DNA of 64,000 nt from Chelydra serpentina (lineage: Eukaryota > Chordata > Testudines > Chelydridae): positions 6,386,001 through 6,450,000 of the forward strand of contig JBAIAC010000026.1 in the NCBI GenBank assembly GCA_037349315.1, in the 5' to 3' direction. This document shows positions 25,501 to 37,500 of the stretch, one piece after another; position 1 is the stretch's first letter, and every line of letters starts with the position of its first letter. A model generated the notes under the pieces. The model made no database searches and was not told where the DNA came from. It was given only the letters and a program-made list of their open reading frames with translations. Made by a program: the position numbers and the translations under genes.

Positions 25501-28500
25501 ATGATCTTTTTAACAGCCACAGATAGGACCTTGGTTTTATATTGCATTCAAAAGGCTTTTAACAGCACAGCATCGCGTGCTGGGGTACTGGTTCGGGTTT
25601 GACTCAAAAGGGAAGGGTGCCAGCTACTGAGTTGCCAGAGGGGAAGAGTGTTAACATGGAGGGAGAAAGCGAGAGAGAGGCTGTAGTCAGAAATAGTTGA
25701 CAATAGTTAAAATTTTACTGTTTCCTCTTTTCTTCATAGGCTGCAGAAGTCGCAACCTTGTGCCCAGTGGAAGAGAGTAAGTAACCATTGCCTCTCGTTA
25801 CAGTTTCATTTGACAAGTATTATTGGCCTTTATTGATAAAATCTGATTCAGAAAGAGGGGCTGCAGCTTCGGTATAGAGACATCCCAGTGTAGGTCTGGG
25901 GTAGGTTCCACGCTGCAGAGTTTCTGAAAGTATTTAAAAAGAAAAGGAATACTTGTGGCACCTTAGAGACTCCGACGAAGCGGACTGTAGTCCACGAAAG
26001 CTTATGCTGAAATAAATGTGTTAGTCTCTAAGGTGCCACAAGTATTCCTTTTCTTTTTGCTGACACAGACTAACACGCCTGCTACTCTGAAACCTGAAAG
26101 TATTTAGAGAAGCTGTAGGAACAATATTGTTAAAATGTCAATGTTGCATATTTTAGATGGTTTTGATCTGCAGTACATTCTTGGTAAATTTCAATCTCTG
26201 CAGAGCAGATTTGGGATGCTTTGTTTGAGTCTCAGAGCCTTTCCTTTGGTCTGGATCCCGGTGTGAAAGACAGTCCTATTCTGGGGATATAGTCTCCAAA
26301 GATGAAGAACATCCCAAACTGGGGAGTGAGTCTGTCTGTCTCACTGTCGGATGCTCTTTAAGCGGAATGTATGTGAGACACTTTGAGGTGCACCCTTGGG
26401 CTATGCCAGAGGGCACTTTGCAGGCCTTTGAAAGTGGTTGGAATTTGGATCAAATATACATACTAAACCCCTCCAAAGCTGCCTCTTTAAGTTAACACGT
26501 GAGCGTAGACCTGCTGCTCTACTGCATGTCCTTGGGGCTTGAGGGCCCTCGAAGGAAAATCCCTCTGCACGGGTATGCGACAGTAACTCTTGCAACAGGT
26601 GACACATCTGGTACCCTAGTGAGACAGACAGGCAGGGCACTTTGCCCCAGCGACTACCCTCTCCCACCACTGAATTGCGCAGCACAACTTTGTAGTTAAA
26701 AAATGAGATGATATCTGCCTTGGCTAAGTATAGATCATCCTGCATTATGAAACCATGGCGTGATGTTGTGTGATAATGTCAACTGTATGTTACGTGGCAA
26801 AACTGAAGGATGGCATACAGGAAAATGCGACACTGTTGTCATTGTTAATTAGTTGTCATCGTTGACAGTTTGGTTGATTTTTTTTTTTTTAAACGAGCTT
26901 CAATGCAGTGTGTTGGAGTGTTTCCCCAAATTGGGAATTTGGGGTAATAAGGCAGGAGTTGGGTCCCCTCCCCTCCATGAAATCTGGATTCCTCTGCCCA
27001 GTTTAGTGTTGGAATGTTTGACTGTTATACTTTTGTGGCTCTTATATTCAGCAAGTGAAACAGGGTATGCAAGTAGCAGCAGGATGTATTTGTTAGGGTG
27101 GTATATATAGCTACCACCATCTTGACTTCACTTAAACCTCAGAGGATTTTGCGGGACTCCTGAGAGCGTGTTTCTTTGTGGGCTTTTCTAGAAATCTCTA
27201 TTCTAGGCTTTCCTGAAACAGGACATAAAATCATTACAATACAATTCTTTCAAGGTTGAATGATGCCATCTGCTTGATTTACTTGAGAATTCTTCTCCGG
27301 CTCTTGGGGGAGTTGGATGGGCAGGATTCAAACATGCATTGCACAATTGACCAGAGTCTGAGTTTTATTTGCTATTTATTTCCACTTGAAGCCTCAAGCA
27401 TCTGCAAGCAGGACTCGATACTTGATGGTCCCAGTTATGGCAAATCCCATGTTCCTGCTTTCAGGGTGAAATTCACAAGGCTGATACTCCACATAAGTCC
27501 CTCTGAAGCACTATTTTAAGTGGGATTTAAGTGGAGTAGACTCCATGGGTGCTCCGGGGCTGGAGCACCCATGCAGAAAAATTGGTGGTTGCAGAGCACA
27601 CACCGGCAGCTCCCTGCCAGCCCCTCCGCCCAGCTCACCTCCGCCCAGCTCACCTCCGCCCAGCTCACCTCCGCTCCGCCGCCTCCGCCGAGGCGCCGCT
27701 GCTCCACTTCTCCCCTGTCCCTCCTAGGCTTGCCGCGTGCCAAACAGCTGATTTGTGGCAAGCCTGGGAGGGAGGGGGAGAAGCGGAGCAACAGCGCCTC
27801 GGGGGAGGACGCAGAGGTGGAGCAGAGGTGAGCTGGGGCAGGGAGCGGTTCACCTCCACTTCCTACGGCCCTCCCCATGCCCCTCCTGCCCCAGCTCACC
27901 TCCGCTCTGCTTCCTCCCCCGAGGCGCCACTGCTCCACTTCTCCCCCCTCCCTCGTGCGGCAAGCCCGGGAGGGGTGACGGTGGAGGGGAAATGCGGCGC
28001 GCCCGGGGGAGGAGGCGAGGGCGGGGATTTGGAGAAGGGGTTGGCATGGGGGCGGGGCCAGGGGCAGAGTTGGGGCCAGGGGTGGGGGGGGAGGTGCAAG
28101 CACCCACCTGCGCCCACTAAAGTCGGCGCCTATGGCTGTGTACAGGGCAGAATTTCACCCTCCATGCATGACTGGTGTTGTCAGATGTCTGGCTGCGTGC
28201 GTGTTCTCCCATGTGCAGTCCCAGTCTGCGCAGATAGCTGGCACAGCAGACCTTGAGCCAACCACCCAATAAATCCACAGACTTGGTTCGTAGCGAAGAC
28301 ACTTGGTCAGGTTTATTGCCGACGAAGCACGGTGCTAATGCCCTGGCTCCACGGTTATAGGTTCACTAACACATGTATGCCCGTGACAATGGATCGACGG
28401 GATTTTCCACTATCCCCTGGGCCACACAAAGACACTCCATCTGAGATCCATCTTTATACAGCAATACAAACAAGTGACGTATCATCCTTGACGCATCAGC

Positions 28501-31500
28501 GTGCCACCCATTGCCTTGTACCTGTAGGTTTGATCAAAACATCTCTATTCATCATGCTGTCATCCTGACCTTATCCTTAAGATGGGTCAGCATGTTCCTG
28601 TTCTCTTTGGGGAATGTGTTTATCGGGGTGTTCTGGTACCACCCTTCTGGAATGTGCTTGCATGAGTGTTTTATGCCTAGCACCTCTTAGGAATATATGT
28701 TTTTGCAATATCAACCCTGTGCTTGCCAAATTCTGTGAGCAGTGCCTGCCTCTTGCTCACAGCTTAACTTTGCTTCATATCAGCAAGGTTTTAACTACCT
28801 TAGCCCAGGCCTCGGGCCTCATACTGGGCCTCTAATACAAGGCCTTACGTTTCAGGCCCTCTTCTTACTGCAACTGGTTTAAGTAAAATCTCTGATTTGG
28901 TGTGTTGTGGCATTTTAAATCATTTGTATGCGACAAATGCAGGCAGTAATTGGCTAGAATGACTGATCTGCTCCCAATCCAAACAGCCAGCACCTTTATT
29001 AATGTAATCCTTCTTCTCCTTTTGTTTCAGGGGGGGAAGGGGCTTAGAGCCTCTGAAACAAATGGAAAATGAAGACCTCGGAGAACCGCCCTTGCTCAAA
29101 ATAATGCGAAACCAGCCTGAAGAGAAAATACTCCTGGGGGTAGAAAAAAATAAAAGAGAGAAAAGAAATACCTGCAAGTTGTTTACTAATTACCCCCCAC
29201 TTCCTCAAACTATACCACGAACAAAACCCGAGGCTGGGCTAATTCAATTGCATCATTGTCAATGAGGAAATATAGCTGCATGTCCCTGCAGAGTGAGACC
29301 TGAAGCCCCCATTGCAGGATTTAGACATGTGACTGACTGCCCCTTTGGGGAAGGGGAGAGGAGACAAGCTGACTCTGATCACCACCAAGAATCATTTTTT
29401 TTCCTGCTTTCACTTGGCATTGACTGGTCTGTAAAACTCAGAGGTGGAGCTGTGGGCGCTTCAGAACGTGGCTGGGAGTAATGGCCGTGAGGCTGTACAA
29501 ATACTGCATGTGAGCATTGAAATATATCCCTCGTGCACCCTTCCAAAAAGAGAGCTTCCTATTTTCCCCTCTTCATGTCACTTCTGAAACCATAAAAGCA
29601 GGGGTGAAAGTAAAATGCAGCTCTTACCGGTACGGGGCTGCTCTGGCCCCCCTGCGCCCCCTGCCCGGAAAGGGTGGGGATTGGGGGGGGTCAGCGTCCC
29701 CCAGTCAATCCATCTGCATTCCCTGGCCCACGCTGCCTGGGGCTCCAGCAGTGATTTAAAGGGCCCGGGGCTTCGGCCGGTGCTGCCGTGGTAGCGGCAG
29801 CTGGAGCCCCGGCCCCTTTTAAATCGCGGCCCTGGGGCAGCTACTTCTTCCCCCCCCACCCTCACCGTCGGCGGTTGGGGGCAAAAGGGGCAGCGACACA
29901 AAAGCATTACCGCGGCAGCGCTTTAACGTCACTGCCCCTTTTGCGCTCCCCATAGGCAGCCCTGCCGGGTGGTCGCTGCCCCTTTTGCCGCAGCAGCGCT
30001 TTAAAGTCAGCGGTACGGGCCGGTACTGGCGACTACCTTTTCCCGTACCGGCCGGTACCCTTTACTTTCACCCCTGCATAAAATGTTTTTAAAAGCCATG
30101 ACATACCAAATGTTTCACACTGAGAACACCTGCTGCAACCTGCTCATTTCTTTGAACTGAGTTCTCTTTCACAAAGACAGCTTGATTCAATAATTGCTTT
30201 TAACTTCTCAATGGAGACTCGTATTTTCTCTCTTCCGCTACAGAGCTGTTCTGCTTTCAGCAAGTGGGGCTGGGGTGGTGGGGTCTGACCCAGAATAGCA
30301 AATGTTATCAGGTGAAATTCGTGGCACATAGAATCATAGAAGATTAGGGTTGGAAGAGACCTCAGGAGGTTCTAGTCCAACCCCCTGCTCAAAGCAGGAC
30401 CAACCCCAACTAAATCATCCCAGCCAGGGCTTTGTCAAGCCGGGCCTTAAAATCCTCTAAGGATGGAGATTCCACCACCTCCCTAGGTAACTCATTCCAG
30501 TGCTTCACCACCCTACTAGTGAAATAGTGTTTCCTAATATCCAATCTAGACCTCCCCCACTGCAACTTGAGACCATTGCTCCTTGTTCTGCCAGCTGCCA
30601 CCACTGAGAACAGCTGAGCTCCATCCTCTTTGAAACCCCCCTTCTGGTAGTTGAAGGCTGCTATCAATGCCCCCCCCTCACTTTTCTCTTCTGCAGACTA
30701 CATAACCCCAGTTCCCTCATCCTCTCCTCGTAAGTCATGTGCCCCAGCTCCCTGATCATTTTTGTTGCCCTCCGCTGGACTCTCTCCAATTTGTCCACTG
30801 CCCTTCTGTAGTGGGGGCCCCAAAACTGGATGCAATACTCCAGGTGTGGCCTCACCAGTGCCGAATAGAGGCATTGCTATCCTCGATCTGCTGGCAATGC
30901 TCCTACTAATGCAGCCCAATATGCCATTAGCCTTATTGGCAAAAAGGGCACATTCTGACTCATATCCAGCTTCTCATCCACTGTAATCCCCAGGTCCTTT
31001 TCTCAGAACTGCTGCTTAGCCAGTCGGTCCCCAGCCTGTAGCGGTGCATGGGATTCTTTCGTCCTAGGCCTGGTGCTGGCCCTCTTCGCAAGGGTGAACT
31101 TAATCCAGCCTGAGTAATCGCTGACTTTTCCCTAGACAATGTCACTTTTCAGATATAGCATGTTGAAAAATTTCAGGGCGACTCCCTAGTAGTGACATTA
31201 TTCCAAGAGGGGCCGTTGTATGAAAATCTCCAGTACGCACACACAGGCCAACCCAGAATGCGCTATCAAAAACCATCATATGCCTCCTTTTCACGCCAAC
31301 CTGTTGTTCCCTGCTAGTTTTCTTTACAAGATAGGCAGCCTTAACGAGGAGTTACTGTCCACACAACCAAAATAACATATCCTAGCAGTGTTTTTATAAT
31401 GTGCCCGTGACCCATCTGGTAGCTGAGTGCTCTGTATTGCCCTGTTTTCATATACTCTCTAAAAACAAAAGCCGACATTAGTAGAAAAGTGTCTTTCTTC

Positions 31501-34500
31501 TTCTTTGTGTTTTCATAATTGTATTTCTGTAAAAAAAAAAGAAAAAAAAAAAAGATAAAGACAAAGTGAAATGGTTGGTGTTAGCACATTGTCACGCAGT
31601 GTATTACCGAGTGCACATGTGATGGAATAAAAATGGATCAGAATTGTTCTTTTTCTATCTGTCTGTATTTTGTAATTTGGTGCATACTTTCTTATTAAAC
31701 TCATCATAGGCTCCATGTGTTTTGTGGCCAAGTTCTGTTGAATCGAGCTGTTAGTGAGACCTCAGAATTACCGACCTGTGTACTACATGGTCTGGGTAGC
31801 GTTATCTCCTCTTCTTCATTTTCTCACATGCATCTAGCGCGTATCTAAGATATGAACGGACAGCGGGACCTGACCCAATGCTGGCTGAAGATAATGGAAA
31901 GAATCTCATTGACTGGGCTTTGGATCAGATCCGTACTCTGAGCTTTGCCCTTCTGGGTGCATGGCATGACATATGGATTGATAGAACGTATGGCCAGAAG
32001 GGACCATTGGATCATCTAGTATTACTTCCCTGCACTGTTGGCAATGACTAGGATGTGAAGGATCGTTCCTGTGTGCAGTGCATAACGCCATAGGGCAGGG
32101 TTAATTCAAACTTGGGGATAACCCTGCTGCTGCAGAGTTATGTGTGGATCGGCCCTGGCCCAGAAACGCTTCCTGGAGGCGTTCTGCTTGCTGAGAACAC
32201 AGGCAGGCAGAACGACTCTGGAGGTCCTGGACGAGGACTTGCACCAGGCAAGTGCTCTAGTAGAGCAGAGTGTGGTCCCCCACGCCCCAGCCCTAGCCTG
32301 TAAGCCAGAGTGGAAGGGAAGGGGGCTATGTCTCTGCACTGGGGTGAATTTCACCCAGCAGGTATAAGGAGGGGATTCTGGCTGCTGTTTGTAGTTAGAG
32401 TAACCAGACAGCAAGTGTGAAAAATCAGGACAGGGGATGGGGGGTAATAGGAGCCTATATAAGAAAAAGCCCCCCAAAATGGGACTGTCCCTATAAAATC
32501 AGGACATCTGGTCACCCTATTTGTCGTAGAGAGCAAGCGAACGAGAGCTCTCTGGGTCTTTCCCCACCATTGCATATTTTTGCAAGAACAATCAGATTAT
32601 GGCCTAGTAGTGACATTATTCCAAGAGGGGCCATTGTATGAAAATCTCCAGTACGCACACACAGGCCAACCCAGAATGCGCTATCAAAAACCATCATATG
32701 CCTCAAATGCTGTAGATCAGTCTCGCTCCAACAAAGTCAGCAGATCTGTCCCAATTTACACCAGTTGAAGATCTGACTCAATAGCTGGTGTATGAGTACA
32801 GAGAAAGCTATGTTTCATAGGCAGGACTGATTCTTATTTTGGCCCATCCACACCCATTATGGAACCCGTAAACTTCTTCCTTGGGGAAAACTGCACAAAA
32901 CGAATGTCTATCCCAGCTCCGGTATGACTGAAAATGATTCAAATCCTGAGCTCCATTTTCTGAATTCTGGCATAGTTGAATATTTCTCTGTTTAATAATA
33001 TTTATACAGTACTACATTCCACATGTAAAACATATGATGATGTGGATAGATTCTTATAAAACCTGCTACCTTCACTTCACCACTTCTTCCACCATTCCCA
33101 TTTCAGTCTGTATCCTCCCCGAGGGGCAGGTGGATCTTGTGATGGAAGAGGTAGATCCTAACTGGGATAATGAAGCCAGAGAAGAAGTGATGCACTGGGA
33201 CAATAAGGCTGAACTTGCAGTGTATGCCCCTCCCAGCCGCTCCCGGAGAGAGGAAATTCAGGAAGAAGAAAAGAGGTAGGAAGTGAAGGTTGATATTGGA
33301 AGGGGCTGTTGTATTATAAAGAACTAAGTGCTCCGCTGTGGAGTGTTATGAAGGTTGAATATCATCCATATGTGTCCTTTTATTGTAGACCTACAATATG
33401 TTGTGAGAGTTAGTTGGCAGATAGTAATTTACGCAAGTCTACAAAAGTGATATGCACTGCAAATCTCCAAAAGTTACTTAAACAAGCAATTGACTTCCCT
33501 TTTGATTTCACTGGGATTTGGATCATAGGAAATGCCAGATGGGATCAGACCAGTGGTTCAGCTAGTCTGACATCCTGCCTCTACAGGGTCTGATACTAGC
33601 TGCTTCAGAGGAAGGTGCAACAGACCCTGTAGTAGGCAGTTATGAGATAACCTACCCCTGGGAAAGTTTCTTCCTAACCTCTAATAGTTAGAGGCTGGCT
33701 TATGCCCTGAAGCTTGAGGGTTTAGATCCCTTCCAAAAGGCTTGTTTAAAAAAATAGTTACTGTTAAAACTGGGAATTCTTGGCCCCTTCTCCATATAAT
33801 TCCTCTAATCTCTTCCAAAAAACTGTCGTATGGGGTTTGATCTTGTGTCATTGAAGTCACTGGCAGTTTTGTCATTGATTTCAGTGGGAGCAGCATCGGA
33901 CCCTTACGCTATAGTGTAACTAAAGATTTACTTAACTGATCTTTTCCTCAGTCTTGTGGGAGATGCCAGCCTACAGATTTGAAATCTCTGCTGGAAAGAC
34001 TTGATTGTCAGAATTCAATCACCTACCGTCTTCAGTGTGGTGGGCATCTGAAAGACAGTCAATAGTCTAGTCCAGCCTTCCATAGTGGCTGCAGTGTATT
34101 GTGAAAGCACCTTTGAGTTCAGTAACAGTTTTTGCAGGTGGTTAGAAAATTGTAAGTATTTGCAAGTGCTGAATTTCAGGTTTTCAGTAAAACATCATTG
34201 CAGACTAGAAAACCCTAGCGGGAAGTGGCCCCATGTGGCTAGAGATTCAATACACAGAAAAGAAATTTCCCAGAATAAATACATCTGTAATCTGATTTCA
34301 AATTATAGCCCGTATTGCACAAGAATCAAAGGAAATCTATCCTCCTGCAGAGTGTGATTTAATGCTGCAGCTCCATGGAATCAGGCAGGCTCTGTATTCT
34401 CTAATGGAGGAAGAGGGAGGATGGATAGTTTTTTTTCTTATCTTATGGGACAAGGGAGGTTTCACGAAGGAAAAGCAAAATCAGAGTCTGTTGGTGGAAT

Positions 34501-37500
34501 CCTGCTGGTTTAATCTCATTCTGTACATCAAGCTAACATAGCAATGTTGGGGGCCTGGAGAAGGATTTCGGGATGAAGCTAGGAAAAGAGGGAACAGCGC
34601 CTGTGATACATGGCCCTACATAGCCAGAGAAAATTGGTCACTTTGAATAAGAAACTGGGCCTGGAATATATTTCTTGGGATATCAACAAGTTACCACTCT
34701 AGGCTCTCCACAGGGAAGGGAAGAGGAGTTGGGATGAGCCCGGCTGGCCAACGGATGTCAGCAGAGCCGCACACACGTACAGAAGCGGGGTTAACTTTTC
34801 TACATCGCCTTCAAACATGTGGCTTAAAATATGCTTCAGCGAGGTCATTCCGCAGCTTGCTTGTGGGGGATGGGAGTCTCTGTATCTCTTTAGGGGCCTG
34901 CTGGCTAACTTGGTCCGCACTCCTCTGGGAGGGTGCATGCCGGAATGGGAGCTGAATGCATCCCCACCCTGAACGAACTCTGACCAATGAGCCACCGAGT
35001 CCACTATCTTGCTGACAGTAGCCAGTGACAGGTGCTGGAGAGGATGGTGTAAAACCCCCATAATGGGTCCTGGGTAACACAATCTGCGCTGTAATGTAAA
35101 TAAGACCATAGAGGGGAGAGAGACCGTGGTGGAGAAACTGATCTGGTATAATGATCCCTGTGTTCCTAGAACCACGTTTAAACATTGTCTTTACTGCTAG
35201 CTCAGAAACGAGACACTGAATTCTGTGTGTGAATTTAACCTGCCGGGCACAGTCCTTGATAGATTTTGCTGCTCTGCAGCTCTGGAGCTGGGAATCCCAG
35301 TCCTGCTCACTGATTTGCTTTCCTTACAATAAATGACGGTGCTAATGTAAAGTGAGCCCCCGAGCTCCATTCCTTCCCTTGCTGCTTAGTGGTGCTTCCT
35401 TCCACCATGCTGAAAATGTATTTCTGGATTTGTTATGAAAATATGTTACATGATTTTTTTTCTAATGTACAGTCCTGGAAACCTAAAATTCCACATGGCC
35501 AGTGGCGGATTTCCTGCCCTGGAGGGTGAATTCCTCTAACAATGAGGGCTTATAAAAAAGACACTCTTCCTGCAGAGCAAGTCGAATTTTTAGTGTCCAA
35601 GACTGTATTTCTCTGTTTTATAACATTTTTACTCCGTTATGCTGTAGATATTCTGTATTCACTCCCCCACCCCACTAAGAACCCACAAATGATGAAGGCC
35701 TGTGAAACAAGGCATGGCCAATATCCCCATATCCCTCTCCCCCAGATATTTCTTTTGTGGCATTGAGCAGGTACATTCCCTCGCTCCTGCCCAAAGGAGA
35801 CCTGAAGATTATTGCAGAGTTTTGTAGGTAGAAGTGGCTATATTTTTATAGCCTAAGATTTCAAATTCCCACCTAAGGCTCTAAATATGTATAAGACAAT
35901 GAATATTTAACACAAGAAACCTTTCCTTTTCCAAGGTTGCACTCATCACATGTCCAGAAAGGTAATGAGAAGGAAGAAACAAAGATTGCAGGGTACGTGC
36001 TATTCAGAGTTGTGTGAATTCTTTCCAGTTTGGCTCAACATGGATTGATGATTTAATATCAGAATCTGTTCATGTGCGTTTGCAGGCTATGGAGTTTAAA
36101 AGGTTTGGGTTCAAACAAACTTGTTTTTGTCCTAAGCTGAATCTCACTGCAAACCCACAGGCAAGATTCAGTTTGGATGGGTTCGTGCTCTTTGCATGGG
36201 TTCACAGGTTTGCCAGAGCCAGAGGAGACGAGAGGCCATGTAGGAAAACATCGACATGATGTGGTGCAGGTGACTTCTCCTGCAAGGCACACTTTGATCT
36301 TGAAAAGCACTGACAAACAGCTGCCTACAAATATTTGCACAGAGAGAGAAACATTTTGTATATCTGGATGGGTCACAAAGTTTAGAGCCACAAACAGAAC
36401 TCACATGAACCACTGCAGGTTTGCAAAAGCAGATCACACTCAACCTTAATGGCTAAAATTGAATGTGGTGGGAGCTCTGGTCAAATGTTCCACATCTTCT
36501 AGTGTCCTTTCTGATGGCAATTGATATGCTCTTTGCAAGATATGCACATATCTTCCTAACTGTCAGGGTGGTTAAGCACTGGAACAAATTGTCCAGGGAG
36601 GCTGTGGAATTTCCATCAATGGAGGTTTTTAAGAACAGGTTAGATAAACACCTGCTAGGGGTGGAGTAGATAATGGTTAGTCCTGCAATGAGTGCAGGGG
36701 ACAGGACTAGCTGACCTCTTGAGGTCTCTTCCAGTCTTATATTTCTATGTCTCTGTGTAGGAGACTGAACTGTTTTCAGAGATCATTGCTAGAGTACAGC
36801 CTGGACAGGATGCTTTAGCTAACTTGGCTTATTCAAGGGCTTGCCGATGACGTGTGGTACCTAGTAACCAGCAAGTGTCTCCTAGCGACATGTTCTCCTC
36901 CTTAGCAACTGCTCAGCTTCTCCTAGCAACAGCAGCCCTTTGGTCCCTAAACTGTTGCCCCCTCCCACAGGGGGTTCTGCGGCACTGTCTGCACAGCAGC
37001 TCGATCCGATTAACAGGAAATAGGATTTGCAGCTAATCTGCAGACATCAAAAGCGAGAGACAGAATCAAAAATCTTGGTCTCGAAGTAGTTCCAGATAAT
37101 TTTAAAACCATATATGTTAATAAAATGCATTCAGGATTATTATGAATATTATGGAGCTGGATTTAAAGATGGAATTATGTGTTAGATCCACAAATGCAAT
37201 TTAATACAAGTAGGTGAATTTTTAAATCATTTTTCCATTGTAGGAAATGGTTGAAGTGTCCACAATCTTTATAGATGGTTACATTGGGCTAAGGATACAT
37301 TAGAAAGCTTCTTTGCTTAGCTGAGTGGTTCGTTTTGGTTTCACATGGTGCAAACATTTGGAGCTTTATTATCTAGTATTCTACTACTATTGTAATACTA
37401 TACTCTGCCTTTTAGTTAAACTGAAACTCCTAGATTTTCACCAGGAAACTGAAAATGAGCTATTGTTCAATGTTTAAACTTTACAATTTTTGCTTATTAT

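Larger units (their letters stand above)
25777..33106 (+). other. CNGB1 intron 11 (7.3 kb, repeat-rich)
   Basis: It contains a Penelope-like hairpin (25937-26093), a GC-rich hAT element (about 27535-28134), a reverse solo LTR (28176-28872), a candidate alternative terminal exon (29031), a hAT element (29599-30076), a reverse CR1 (30329-31110), a 102-bp duplication (31185-31286 and 32603-32704) and a hAT MITE (32396-32519). Exons 11 and 12 join in phase without any exon between them. Confidence 0.75.

Noticed and set aside
27516..28256. Frames up to 235 codons on both strands
   Set aside because: GC-rich hAT-type repeat with a tandem 15-bp unit; same cause as at 42504-43303.
29058..29265. Open frame starting [18 protein letters not shown]
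   Set aside because: It is in phase 2 relative to the acceptor at 29030, whereas exon 11 supplies phase 1. No exon that would make it in frame was found.
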